DNA of 64,000 nucleotides, taken from contig CAWJCU010000010.1 in the NCBI GenBank assembly GCA_963841455.1, positions 1-64,000 on the forward strand. The letters are read 5' to 3'. A program made the position numbers and the translations under genes. The notes beneath the pieces are model-generated. The model had not been told where the DNA came from. It searched no databases and saw nothing but the letters and a program-made list of their open reading frames with translations. Below, one piece after another: positions 9,783-18,412 of this stretch (position 1 is the stretch's first letter; each line of letters opens with the position of its first letter). The DNA is from JAWVFM01 sp963841455. GTDB lineage: Bacteria; Actinomycetota; Thermoleophilia; Solirubrobacterales; 70-9.

Positions 9783-10397
9783 CTAGCAGCCGTTGGCAGG
9801 CGGAAGGGGCTCGGAGTTGGCGTGTTGTAGGGCTGGCCGGACGAAGTCGTATTGCGTCGTGGCGACCGAGAAGAAGGCCTTCGCCCGCGGCGTGATGGTT
9901 CGTGGCGCAGAGCTTGCCTCGGGGCTGTAGACGCCCATCGACGGCCTCGTTCCTCTTCAGTCGTGCCGCCCTGGACGTTCGTGACCCGGGTATGAACCCG
10001 CCGTTGCAGCCGAAGCCGCGGCTCGGCGTGCTTCCCCTCACAGCTGAAGCTGACCCGTTGCCGTCGACCTCAGAGGTCTGTGGGTTCGGCTTGCACCGCG
10101 TAGAACGAGCGGGTCTGACGGCTCGAAGAAGTCGACGGGCTAGATCGCAGAAGATGGTGTAAGCGTGAATGACGTGGTTGCATGTAGAACGAGTACTCGA
10201 TCGCGTTGGGATCGTCCGGCATGTCCGTGCTGGGTGACCAGCGAAGCTTGCCGTGGCACTTGGTGTAGCTCGCCGAGGCGCCCGAGGGCGCGAGCATCGC
10301 GAGCATCGCCACCGCACAGCCGGTGGCGAGCGCGACAGGTCCCGCCGAGGCGACCGCGCGGACATGAGCAGTGCGCGCCCCCTTGCATCTTGGTCAC
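9783..10397 (-). CDS. secreted protein of unknown function heading the first pst operon (frame-broken)
   Basis: GTG at 10397 is preceded by AAGGAG at 9 bases spacing. A hydrophobic export segment (VAMLAMLAPSGASA) leads to a mature start SYTKCHGKLRWSPSTDMPDD and a further readable piece NAIEYSFY, then CNHVIHAYTIFCDL. The last piece, FSVATTQYDFVRPALQHANS, reaches TAG 9783. Several cysteines suggest disulfides in an exported protein. I do not recognise a family. It is co-oriented with pstS and 76 bases from it, so it probably shares the phosphate-regulated transcript. Confidence 0.5.
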
Positions 10398-10504
10398 GTG
10401 ATAGAACTCCTTCTCTCGGTACGCCGCCCAGGAGCGGGCAGCGAGGCATGAGGCAAGTCCTCTGCGCCGCCGGCAACCCAGATGTTTCGATCGGGTAGCC
10501 GACC

Positions 10505-10520
10505 TGTGAAGAACCTGAAG
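10505..10520. promoter_or_regulatory. possible degenerate PHO box before the first pst operon
   Basis: On the minus strand two TTCA-type half sites (CTTCAGG, TTCACAGG) lie about 110 bases upstream of the secreted-protein start. Their spacing is 9 rather than the usual 11 bases, and this stretch borders the error-prone zone. The clear boxes elsewhere in the window share the TTCAC core. The call rests on this resemblance and on position. Confidence 0.25.
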
Positions 10521-10582
10521 CGGGAACCTCCGCTACTTGCAAGGAAGCGCGGCTACACCGCGCGCTTCTGATGGTGCGCCGC

Positions 10583-11485
10583 TCAGGCCGCGATCTTCGC
10601 CGGGGCGCCGTTCGACGCGCCGAGAAGGTCGAGGATGATCCCCTCGCGGAGGCCGCCCTTGCCGATCTGTAGCGGCTGGCCGAGCAGCTCGGAGAGCTTC
10701 TCGAGCAGCAGGACGCCGGTGGGGAGGATCCGCACGCGGCGGGGATCGAGCTCGAAGCGCTTCGCGACGTCCTCGACCGGGTCGCTCGCCAGAACGCGGA
10801 TGCCGCGCTCGAGCGTCTCGTATTCGAGGACGGCTCCCACCAGCGTCCGCAGCGAGGTGGCGCTCCCGCCGACCGCCACCGCCTGATCCGGTCGCTCGAG
10901 CTCCACGTCCTGGAAGAAATCGGAGATGTGGTCGCGCACCGCGCGGATCTCGGACGCCGAGGGCGGATCGTTGTCGACGAAGTCGTCGGCGAGGGAGCCC
11001 GACCCGATCTTGAAGGACTTCACCTCCCTGACCCCGCCCGCCACCGTTCCGAGCACGACCTCGGAGGAGCCGCCGCCCACGTCGACGACGCCGATCTCGC
11101 CCTCGACGGGGTGACCGAGCGTCTTCGTGGCGCCGATGAACGCGAGGCGTCCCTCCTCCTGGTCGCTCAACACCTCGACCGCCATTCCGCACTCGCGGGC
11201 GATTCGCGCGACCACCTCGTCGCGATTCGTCGCCTCGCGGATGGCCGCTGTGGCGACGATCCGGATCGCCGAGGCGCCAAGCTCCTCGGCGAGGCGGACC
11301 TGCGTCGCGACGATGTCCGCGACCTCGGCGACCTTGTCGTCGTCGATGGCCCCGTCATGCGTGGCCGCCCTTCCGATCTGGTTGTAGGCCCGCTGCTCCA
11401 TCACCTTGCGGAGCTGCCCGCCGTTCGGCTCGGCCACGAGGACGCGGGTCGTATTGGAGCCGATGTCGATCGCCGCGCAGAGCAT
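10583..11485 (-). CDS. exopolyphosphatase / guanosine pentaphosphate phosphohydrolase (Ppx/GppA family)
   Basis: A 300-residue protein of the actin-like ASKHA fold. The N-terminal phosphate loop AIDIGSNTTRVLV follows the chosen ATG at 11485, and the second phosphate motif VDVGGGSSEVV lies near residue 130. A third Gly-rich motif (AVGGSATSLRTL) and the terminal region GGLREGIILDLL are present. The short form, without the C-terminal HD domain of E. coli Ppx, is usual in actinobacteria. It cleaves terminal phosphate from polyphosphate or pppGpp. It is intact and lies directly upstream of the first pst operon on the same strand. An earlier in-frame start at 11554 would add a non-conserved leader. 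Confidence 0.9.
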   Translation of the reverse strand: MLCAAIDIGSNTTRVLVAEPNGGQLRKVMEQRAYNQIGRAATHDGAIDDDKVAEVADIVATQVRLAEELGASAIRIVATAAIREATNRDEVVARIARECGMAVEVLSDQEEGRLAFIGATKTLGHPVEGEIGVVDVGGGSSEVVLGTVAGGVREVKSFKIGSGSLADDFVDNDPPSASEIRAVRDHISDFFQDVELERPDQAVAVGGSATSLRTLVGAVLEYETLERGIRVLASDPVEDVAKRFELDPRRVRILPTGVLLLEKLSELLGQPLQIGKGGLREGIILDLLGASNGAPAKIAA

Positions 11486-11610
11486 CTTCCCGATCTTCCC
11501 AGACCTGGCGGATGAGGCCCGCCCGGTGCGTTCTATTGGTAACAGACGCTTCACAGCGCTTTGACCGCGAATTCACTATTTGCAGGGTTTTTCCGCCTAG
11601 GGTCGACACG

Positions 11611-12573
11611 ATGCACGTCATGCCGACCTTGCTCCCGTCGCTCCGCAGGAGCCGCCGCGGCGACGGCGCGGCGCAGCTCGAGCCGGAGTCGATCGGCGCG
11701 AGGCTCGGCCTCACCGTTCCTCACGAGTGGTGGGCCGCGCCCGCTCTCGTGAAGTCGTTCGAGGCCGCGGGCTTCGGCTGGGTGCAGATCGACGCGCCGC
11801 CGGCCTCGATCCTTTCCACCGCGACGCACCGCTCCACGCACGCTGCGGGCGTCGCGAGCTCGATGGAGGGCACGAAGCTCGCCGCGATCGTTCACGCCCC
11901 CGCCGGGCTCCGACTCGGCTCTCCCGCCGGGGACGATGCGTTCGCCGGCCTCATCTCCTACGCCGCCGACGTCGGCGCTGCCCAAGTCGTCTACCACGCG
12001 CTCGGCTTCCCGGACGAGCCCGCGGCGGAGGACCTCATCGTCCGCGAGGCGGCGTCGCTCTCCCGTCACGCCGACTTCGCGGAACAGCGCGGAGTTCGCA
12101 TCGCGATCGAGAACCTGGCGCCCGTCTATCCCGGGCCGGATCCAGTCTCCGCCAGTCCCCTCAGCCTCCGCGGCCTCGCGCTTCGCACCGGCTCCGACGC
12201 GGTCGGCGTCTGCCTCGACCTCGGTCACGCGCACATCGTCGCCGAGCTTCGTCACACCTCGCTCGCGCGATTCATCGAGCCGGTGCTCGATCTCGTGACG
12301 GTCTTCCACCTCCATGACAACCTCGGCGCCCGACAGTTCGTTCGCGGAGACACCGAGCTGGGAGTCGACCCGCTCCGCCTCGACCTTCATCTCCCTCCCG
12401 GCCGCGGGACTCTGCCGCTCGACGAGATCACGCCGGCGCTCGCCGGAAGCGACGCCCCGGTGATCTGCGAGGTCCATCCGCCGTACCGGCCGCGCGCTGC
12501 GGATCTTCACCATGACACCGTGGCTGGGCTCACCGGAAGCCCAGCGAGCGCCGGCACCTCGGTCTCTCCCTAG
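11611..12573 (+). CDS. sugar phosphate isomerase/epimerase-like TIM-barrel protein
   Basis: A 320-residue protein of the AP-endonuclease-2-like TIM-barrel superfamily. Visible strand ends and metal ligands include IAIENLAP, GVCLDLGHAHI, VTVFHLHDNLG and PVICEVHPPYR, where Glu, Asp/His and His form the metal site of xylose-isomerase-like enzymes. The substrate cannot be told from sequence. The ATG at 11611 is the first after a short AT-richer stretch between this gene and the divergent ppx/gppA. It converges with the broken GAPDH gene, and the two stop codons overlap. Confidence 0.75.
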   Translation: MHVMPTLLPSLRRSRRGDGAAQLEPESIGARLGLTVPHEWWAAPALVKSFEAAGFGWVQIDAPPASILSTATHRSTHAAGVASSMEGTKLAAIVHAPAGLRLGSPAGDDAFAGLISYAADVGAAQVVYHALGFPDEPAAEDLIVREAASLSRHADFAEQRGVRIAIENLAPVYPGPDPVSASPLSLRGLALRTGSDAVGVCLDLGHAHIVAELRHTSLARFIEPVLDLVTVFHLHDNLGARQFVRGDTELGVDPLRLDLHLPPGRGTLPLDEITPALAGSDAPVICEVHPPYRPRAADLHHDTVAGLTGSPASAGTSVSP

Positions 12574-13562
12574 GCTGCGTGCGAGAGCCCGCGCGATCGC
12601 ACACCTCTCACGGCCTCGGTCGGCAGTCGGAGTGACTGCAGGCCGGCCACCACGAGGAATGCCGCCGGTACCCACAAACGGCGTCGACGATCCCCGAACG
12701 CGTCGTCCTTGAAGTCGACCGAGACGAGGGGCCGTGGCTCGTAGCCGAGTACCCCCGCCAGCCGCCCCGCCGCCGCGGCCTCGAGCAGGCCGTTGACGTC
12801 GCCCACGGTGGTTTGACGGGCGACCTCGAACACACAAGTCCGTCAGCGACGCGTTCAGGAGCGGGACGCGGACAGCGAGGCCGTTCAGCTTCCCGTCGAG
12901 CTCGGGGAAAGATCAGCCCGATCGCGGTCGCCGAGCCGGTGGTCGTCGGGAAAGGCCGGCAGCGCGCGCTCGCCGTAGGTCCTTGTGGGGGGCATTGACG
13001 ACGGTCTGCGTGTTCGTCATGTCGTGGAGCGTGGTGACCGCGCCGTGCTCGACCCCGATTCCCTCGTCGATCACCTTGACGATTGGCGCCAGGCAATTAG
13101 TGGTGCAGGACGCCGCGGTCAGTACGTCATGGGTCTCCGGCTCGTACAGGTGGTCGTTGACCCCAACGACCAGATTCAGGCTCGCCCGCCTGTGACAGGC
13201 GCTGCGACTATCACCTTGTGCACCGCCCGATCGAAGTCGGGATCCAGCAATTCCCCGGTCCTGAACCTCTCGGTGCACTCGAGAACCAAATCGACCCTCA
13301 GCTCTTCCCAGGGAACGGCGCCCGGCTCACTGTGCCCGCTGTACCCAACCGCCTCCCCGTCGATGACCACGGAATCGCCGTCGCACCCAACGTTGCGGTC
13401 CCAGCGGCCATGGATCGAATCGAACTTCAGAGATGCGCGGCCGTGCCCCCGTCCCCTTGGAGCTCGTTGATACGGACACTCAAGGCCCGACCAACCCCAC
13501 GCGGCACGCAGGGCGAGCCGCCCCATCCGCCCAAACCCGTTGATGCCCACCCGAACGCTCAC
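12570..13562 (-). pseudogene. glyceraldehyde-3-phosphate dehydrogenase of the ArsJ-associated type, broken and C-terminally altered
   Basis: The N-terminus MSVRVGINGFGRMGRLALR carries the NAD-binding Gly motif. Then LKFDSIHGRWDRNVG, LVLECTERFRTGELL, the active site LTAASCTTNCLAPIVKVI, MTNTQTVVNAPHKDLRRARA, TTTGSATAIGLIFP and GYEPRPLVSVDFKDDAF follow, but in three frames. The conserved C-terminal WYDNEWGY region cannot be found in any frame, so at least the last 40 residues are lost or replaced. The segments match GAPDHs encoded with the arsenate exporter ArsJ, which make 1-arseno-3-phosphoglycerate, better than glycolytic GAPDH as I recall them. It sits between ppx and phoU. Loss of the C-terminus argues for real decay here, beyond simple read error. 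Confidence 0.65.
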
Positions 13563-13577
13563 CGGGGCCGCGGCTTT

Positions 13578-14291
13578 CTATGGCGCCGGCTCGGGCTCGG
13601 GAACAGCTTCGCCGGGATGCGAGGCGTCCTCGAACTCCCGAAACAGGCCCGTCACGAGAAAGGCCACCTGTTCGCCGACGTCGACGGCGTTGTCGCCGAT
13701 CCGCTCGATCGCGCGCGAGACCAGGAGCATCGTCATCGCCCACTCGCGCCGATCGGCGTCGTCGCCCAGCTCGAGCGCGAGCCTGAACGTCTCCTTGTTG
13801 AGGTTGTCGACGACATCATCGCGGCGCACCAGGTCGCGAGCCATGTCCACGTCGCGCTCGGCGAACGCCCGCCGCGCCTGCGTGATGAGGGTCCGGACCT
13901 GCTTGCCCATCGTCAGGAGGTTCTTGAGCATGTCCTCGTGCGCGGGCGGGTGATGCCCGGCGATGGGGATCATCTTGCAGATGTTCACGCACTGATCGCC
14001 CATCCGCTCGATGTTCTTCATCACGTGCAAGATCGCGGCGATCAGGCGGAGGTCCGTCGCCACCGGAGCCTGCGTGGCGAGCAGCGTGAGGATCGACTGG
14101 TGGATCTCGAGGTAGCGCCCGTCGATCACGTCGTCGTCGCCGATCACGAGCTCGGCCAACTCGATGTCTTGGTGCTGGACCGCCTCCATCGACCGGTCGA
14201 GCGCGACCGTGACGAGGTTGAGCCCGTCGAGGCCTCGCTCCTCGAGCCGGGCGAGCTCCTCGCGGAACTCGGCTCGCGTCTCCGTGGGCAT
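13578..14291 (-). CDS. phoU: phosphate transport regulator PhoU
   Basis: A 237-residue all-helical protein with the two tandem PhoU repeats, each carrying the metal/phosphate cluster motif: ILHVMKNIERMGDQCVNI and LLVSRAIERIGDNAVDV. PhoU links Pst activity to the PhoR/PhoB-type two-component system and prevents excess phosphate uptake. ATG at 14291 shares its A with the pstB stop (TGATG), so translation is coupled. The C-terminal tail is acidic and Pro-rich. It closes the intact pstSCAB-phoU operon. Confidence 0.95.
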   Translation of the reverse strand: MPTETRAEFREELARLEERGLDGLNLVTVALDRSMEAVQHQDIELAELVIGDDDVIDGRYLEIHQSILTLLATQAPVATDLRLIAAILHVMKNIERMGDQCVNICKMIPIAGHHPPAHEDMLKNLLTMGKQVRTLITQARRAFAERDVDMARDLVRRDDVVDNLNKETFRLALELGDDADRREWAMTMLLVSRAIERIGDNAVDVGEQVAFLVTGLFREFEDASHPGEAVPEPEPAP

Positions 14292-15196
14292 CAGCCGAAC
14301 TTCCCGGTCACGTACTGCTCCGTCCGCTCGTCGCCCGGGTTGGTGAAGATCCTGTCGGTGTCGTCGACCTCGACCAGCTCGCCGGCCAGCATGAACGCAG
14401 TCGTGTCGGCGACGCGCGCGGCCTGCTGCATGTTGTGGGTGACGATGGCAATCGTGACCTTCTCCTTGAGCTCGCCGATCAGCTCCTCGATCCGCAGCGT
14501 CGCAACCGGATCCAACGCCGAGCACGGCTCGTCCATCAGCAGCACCTCGGGCTCGACCGCCAGGGCGCGCGCGATGCAGAGCCGCTGCTGCTGACCACCT
14601 GAGAGCCCGACCCCCGGGCTGTCAAGGCGATCATGAACCTCGTCCCAAAGCCCGGCGCCGCGAAGCGCCTCGGGGACGCGCTCGGCGATCTGGCCCCGAG
14701 GCGTACCCGTCAGCCTCAGGCCCGAGGCGACGTTGTCGAAGACCGACATCGTCGGGAACGGGTTCGGCTTCTGGAAGACCATCCCGATCGTCCTTCGAAC
14801 CCCGACGAGGTCAATACGAGGGTCGTATAGGTTCACCTCGTCGAGGAGGACCTTGCCCTCGGCCCGGGCGCTCGGAATCTCCTCGTGCATGCGGTTGACG
14901 CACCGCACCATCGTCGACTTCCCACAGCCGGACGGGCCGATGATCGCGGTCACCCGGCTCGCCTCGAACGAGAGCGAGACGTCCTTGACCGCGTGGTTGG
15001 AGCCGTAGTACGCGTTGAGCCCCTCGAGGCGAACCCTGCCGACGCCGGCGGCGGGCGCCGATGCGTCGGGGGATGCATCCCCCGACGGCTCGCCCGCATG
15101 CATCGCGCCCGTCGGTTGCGACTGCTCAGTTGTCCGGGGCTCGCTGTCTGTCATCGGCGGAGTCGGCGCGTCCGTCGCGCTGTCGCTTGGGTTCAC
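14291..15196 (-). CDS. pstB: phosphate ABC transporter ATPase PstB, copy 2
   Basis: Intact, 301 residues. The first 50 residues are an unusual low-complexity extension rich in Ser, Pro and Ala before the ATPase core begins at VRLEGLNAYYG. Walker A GPSGCGKSTMV, Q-loop MVFQKPNPFP, signature LSGGQQQRLCIARALAV, Walker B VLLMDEPCSALDP and the switch His in IAIVTHNMQQAARVAD are all present. The GTG at 15196 has AAGGAG seven bases upstream. It hydrolyses ATP to drive phosphate through PstCA. Confidence 0.95.
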   Translation of the reverse strand: MNPSDSATDAPTPPMTDSEPRTTEQSQPTGAMHAGEPSGDASPDASAPAAGVGRVRLEGLNAYYGSNHAVKDVSLSFEASRVTAIIGPSGCGKSTMVRCVNRMHEEIPSARAEGKVLLDEVNLYDPRIDLVGVRRTIGMVFQKPNPFPTMSVFDNVASGLRLTGTPRGQIAERVPEALRGAGLWDEVHDRLDSPGVGLSGGQQQRLCIARALAVEPEVLLMDEPCSALDPVATLRIEELIGELKEKVTIAIVTHNMQQAARVADTTAFMLAGELVEVDDTDRIFTNPGDERTEQYVTGKFG

Positions 15197-15236
15197 TTTA
15201 GGGCTCCTTGCGCGAGTGAAATGTTGGCGTTCTGTT

Positions 15237-16124
15237 TCATCCCCGCATGCGGCGCTGCGAGCGCGCGTAGAAGGCGCGCGCGACGATATTCAGCGCGAGG
15301 ACGAAAAGAATCAGGATCAGGGCCGCCCCCCAAGCCTGGGTGTGGGCGAGGGGGTAGGGCTGCTCGGAGAGCTGGAAGATTGTGACCGGGATCGACGCAA
15401 GCGCCTGGCCGGGATCGGTGGAGACGTTATTGGAGGCGATCGAGCTGACGAACAGCAACGGTGCGGTCTCGCCCGCGACCCTGGCCACGCCGAGGAGCGC
15501 TCCCGTCAGCAGGCCACCGGCGGCGGTGGGGATGATCACCCGGACGACCGTGCGCCATCGTGTGATGCCTAGCGCGTAGGCCGCCTCCCGAAGCTGCTCC
15601 GGGACCAGAGCGAGGACCTCCTGAGCGGTCCGCGCGACGATCGGCAGCATCACGATCGAGAGGGCGATCGCCCCCGCGTACCCGCTCTGTTGACCCCCGA
15701 CGACGAGCAGCCCGTAGATGAAGATGCCCGTGATGATGGTCGGGACGCCGTTGAGGATGTCGAGTCCGAAGCGGACGGCGTTCGCCACTCGCAGCGGTGC
15801 GAATTCTTGCGTGAAGATGGCAACCAGGAGGCCGAGCGGCACCGCGATGGCCGTCGCGATTACGACCATGATCCCGCTGCCGACGATCGCATTCGCGATG
15901 CCCGTCCCGGCCTGGCCGAAGCTGCTCGTCGCACCCGTCTTGGTCAGGAAGTCGAGGTCGATCGCGCTGATTCCCTTGACGGCGACCGAGCCGACCACCA
16001 GGGCCAGGACCGCGACGGCGAGGATCGCGGCGATGGTCGAGGAGATCTCGACAAAGCGGTTGACACGGCGCCGGCGCCGGAGATTTCCTCCCTGCGAGTA
16101 GAGCGGGTGGGTGGCGGCGCTCAC
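15237..16124 (-). CDS. pstA: phosphate ABC transporter permease PstA, copy 2
   Basis: Intact, 295 residues with six predicted membrane segments, among them TIAAILAVAVLALVVGSVAV, IMVVIATAIAVPLGLLVAIF and LILILFVLALNIVARAFY. The loop EQLREAAYALGITRWRTVVR is the coupling helix that contacts PstB. The GTG start overlaps the pstC stop (GTGA), and a 40-base gap precedes pstB. It forms the phosphate channel with PstC. Confidence 0.95.
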   Translation of the reverse strand: MSAATHPLYSQGGNLRRRRRVNRFVEISSTIAAILAVAVLALVVGSVAVKGISAIDLDFLTKTGATSSFGQAGTGIANAIVGSGIMVVIATAIAVPLGLLVAIFTQEFAPLRVANAVRFGLDILNGVPTIITGIFIYGLLVVGGQQSGYAGAIALSIVMLPIVARTAQEVLALVPEQLREAAYALGITRWRTVVRVIIPTAAGGLLTGALLGVARVAGETAPLLFVSSIASNNVSTDPGQALASIPVTIFQLSEQPYPLAHTQAWGAALILILFVLALNIVARAFYARSQRRMRG

Positions 16125-17092
16125 GGCGTCGCTCCCCGTACCGCCATCCGCCGAATAATCAGCCGAGCCGCGACATTGACGATCACGGCGAACACGAGGA
16201 GGATCGCTCCGAGGTAGAAGAGTGATGACGTGAGCAGCTCACTCGTCGCCCCCTGGAACTGCGACGCGATACGGCTCGCGAGGGTGTCGGCGGTGGCGAA
16301 GACCGAAGCGTGGATGCCGAGGCCGGCGCCGATCACCTGCGTGACCGCGATCGCCTCGCCGATGGCGCGGCCGAGCCCGAGGATGACGGCCCCGACGATA
16401 CCCGGGCGCGAGTAGGGCAGGACGACGTTCCTGATCATCTCCCAGCGCGTCGCGCCGAGCGCGTACGCCGCCTCCTTGAGATCGCCGGGCACCGTTTCGA
16501 AGACCTCACGCGTCACCGAGGTGACGATTGGGAGCGCCATGATCGTGAGGATGATCGCGGCGGAAAGCAGCCCCAGCGCGGATGTGCTGCCGCTGAACAG
16601 CGGGATCCACCCGAGGACGCTCTGCAGCGCCGGCTCGATGGTGTTCTTCATCACGGGACCCAGGACGATGATCCCCCAGAGGCCGAGAATCACCGAGGGA
16701 ATTGCCGCCAGCAGATCGACGAGGATCGCGACCGGACGCCGCATGCTGCGCGGCGCCAGCTCGGTCAGGAACAGGGCGATCGCGATCGACAGCGGCGTCG
16801 CCACCAGCAGCGCCAGAAACGACGTGACGACCGTTCCGTAGATGAAGCTCGCGGCGCCGAAGTTGCCGGCGACCGGGTTCCAGTCGCTGGTGGTGATGAA
16901 GCCGAAGCCAAACGTGGAGAAGGCCAGGCTCGAGCGGTGGAAGACCTCATACGCGATCGCAACGATGACGACGACCGAGATGAGCGCCGCGAGCGCCGAG
17001 AGCCCCTTCAGGGCCGGGTCGCCGATCCGATCGGCGAACGTCTTCCGGCTCGCTCCAGCCGGAAGGCTCGGGAGTGGCGAGGTGACAGCCAA
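16121..17092 (-). CDS. pstC: phosphate ABC transporter permease PstC, copy 2
   Basis: Intact, 323 residues. Membrane segments include LAALISVVVIVAIAYEVFH, LLVATPLSIAIALFLTE and ILVDLLAAIPSVILGLWGII, and the coupling loop is LKEAAYALGATRWEMIRNV. The order pstS-pstC-pstA-pstB-phoU and the overlapping start of pstA mark a standard Pst operon. A 63-base gap separates it from pstS. Confidence 0.95.
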   Translation of the reverse strand: MAVTSPLPSLPAGASRKTFADRIGDPALKGLSALAALISVVVIVAIAYEVFHRSSLAFSTFGFGFITTSDWNPVAGNFGAASFIYGTVVTSFLALLVATPLSIAIALFLTELAPRSMRRPVAILVDLLAAIPSVILGLWGIIVLGPVMKNTIEPALQSVLGWIPLFSGSTSALGLLSAAIILTIMALPIVTSVTREVFETVPGDLKEAAYALGATRWEMIRNVVLPYSRPGIVGAVILGLGRAIGEAIAVTQVIGAGLGIHASVFATADTLASRIASQFQGATSELLTSSLFYLGAILLVFAVIVNVAARLIIRRMAVRGATP

Positions 17093-17155
17093 GGTGGGTC
17101 TGGACGAGGACGTCGGGGCCCGGGGAGTCTGCCCCGGGCCCCGGAACGCTATGCC

Positions 17156-18211
17156 CTAGCTGCCGACGGTGTTCAGCGCCTTCTTGTCGTCACTGATCAC
17201 CTGAGGCGGCATCTTGCCGTAGCCGAGCGACTCCGTGAACGACTGCCCGGGGCCGAGTGCGTAGGTGATGAACTTCTTGAGCGCATCGGCCTTCGAGGTG
17301 CTGTTGGGGACGATGACGTAGCTGAACGTCGAGTCCGGCCACGCGTTCGCCGCCGATGCCGGCGGGTCGACGATCGACACGCCGCCGGGCGGGACGGACG
17401 TCGCCGTTGCCGCGGCGGCGTTGATCGCCGGGATCGTGGCCTTCGGGTAGTTGCCGGCCGCGTTCTGCTCGAGCGCGTAGTCGAACCCGTTCGAGTTCAC
17501 GTACGCGACCGTCAGGTAGCCGATTCCTCCATCGGTGGAGGAGATTGCCGCCCCGACGCCGTCCGATCCGCTGGCACCCTGGCCGGTCGGGAACTTCACG
17601 AGGGTCGAGGTCCCCACCTGCGACTTGAACTCGGGGCTCACGTGCGAGAGGTAATCCGTGAACGCGTACGTGTCGCCGGAGCCATCGGAGCGATAGATCG
17701 GCGTGATCTTCGTCGACGGCAGATTGACGCCGGGGTTGAGCTTGGCGATCTCCGGATCGTTCCAAGCCGTGATCTTTCCGAGGAACATGTCGGCCAGGAC
17801 CGGGCCGGTGAGGTGGAGATTGTTCGGCGCGCCCTTGACGTTGTAGGCGGGGACGACCGCGGCCAGGACCCAGGGGATCTGGACGACGCCCTTCGCCGCC
17901 TTGAGCTGGTCGGGCGTGAGAGGTGCGTCCGAGGCTCCGAAATCAACCGTTCGATTGGTGATCTGCTCGATTCCGCCACCGGAGCCGATCGACCCGTAGG
18001 TGACCGTGTTGCCCGTCTTCGACGCGTAGTCCGACTGCCACTTCGACATCAGCGGCGCGATGAGCGTGCTGCCGGCACCCGTCACAGGACCGCCGGACGA
18101 TGAGCTCGAGGTCGAGCTCGAGCTCCCGCCGCCGCTGCTGCCGCAGGCGGCAAGTCCGATTGCCATCGTCGCGGCGCCGAGGACGGCCACGAGCGAGCGA
18201 TGCTTGATCAC
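17156..18211 (-). CDS. pstS: phosphate-binding lipoprotein PstS, copy 2
   Basis: Intact, 351 residues. I chose the GTG at 18211 because AAGGAG lies six bases upstream and it directly opens a signal peptide (VLGAATMAIGLAACG) with lipobox LAAC. Ligand loops are VTGAGSTLIAPLMSKW, TVTYGSIGSGGGIEQI, FGASDAPLT and SDGSGDTYAFTDYL, and the C-terminus YGKMPPQVI is typical of PstS. A Gly/Ser linker follows the lipid-anchored Cys. The promoter region holds a PHO-box-like repeat at 18304-18336. It captures phosphate for the PstC/PstA channel. Confidence 0.95.
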   Translation of the reverse strand: MIKHRSLVAVLGAATMAIGLAACGSSGGGSSSSTSSSSSGGPVTGAGSTLIAPLMSKWQSDYASKTGNTVTYGSIGSGGGIEQITNRTVDFGASDAPLTPDQLKAAKGVVQIPWVLAAVVPAYNVKGAPNNLHLTGPVLADMFLGKITAWNDPEIAKLNPGVNLPSTKITPIYRSDGSGDTYAFTDYLSHVSPEFKSQVGTSTLVKFPTGQGASGSDGVGAAISSTDGGIGYLTVAYVNSNGFDYALEQNAAGNYPKATIPAINAAAATATSVPPGGVSIVDPPASAANAWPDSTFSYVIVPNSTSKADALKKFITYALGPGQSFTESLGYGKMPPQVISDDKKALNTVGS

Positions 18212-18303
18212 AAGCGTCTCCTTGTTTGATTTCAGGAAGAGCGGCCGAGCAAGGCCGACGGCGGCACGTTCCCACCGACGGCTCCGGAGTTTGTTATCCA
18301 CCT

Positions 18304-18336
18304 GTAGCTCACTTGTGAACAGCCGGTGAAGGGCCG
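18304..18336 (-). promoter_or_regulatory. PHO-box-like direct repeat upstream of pstS copy 2
   Basis: Read toward pstS the repeat is CTTCACCGGCTG followed by TTCACAAG, giving the TTCAC core twice at an 11-base period, with a weaker third unit next to it. Eleven-base direct repeats of this core are the known binding pattern of the actinobacterial PhoP/PhoB-type regulators. It sits about 100 bases before the pstS start and between pstS and the divergent DNA-binding gene at 18413, so it could serve both. Confidence 0.6.
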
Positions 18337-18412
18337 AGAGCTACCGAGGTGCGACGCAGTCTTTACGAGAAGGTAACTCGCGCCCTCGTGCGTGCTGTAA
18401 GCCTCACGATTC

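Noticed and set aside
16310..18103. Long plus-strand open frame (about 600 codons) across pstC and pstS copy 2
   Set aside because: It is exactly antisense to two clear Pst genes and its product is a low-complexity Arg/Asp/Glu string without domains, a usual shadow in GC-rich DNA.
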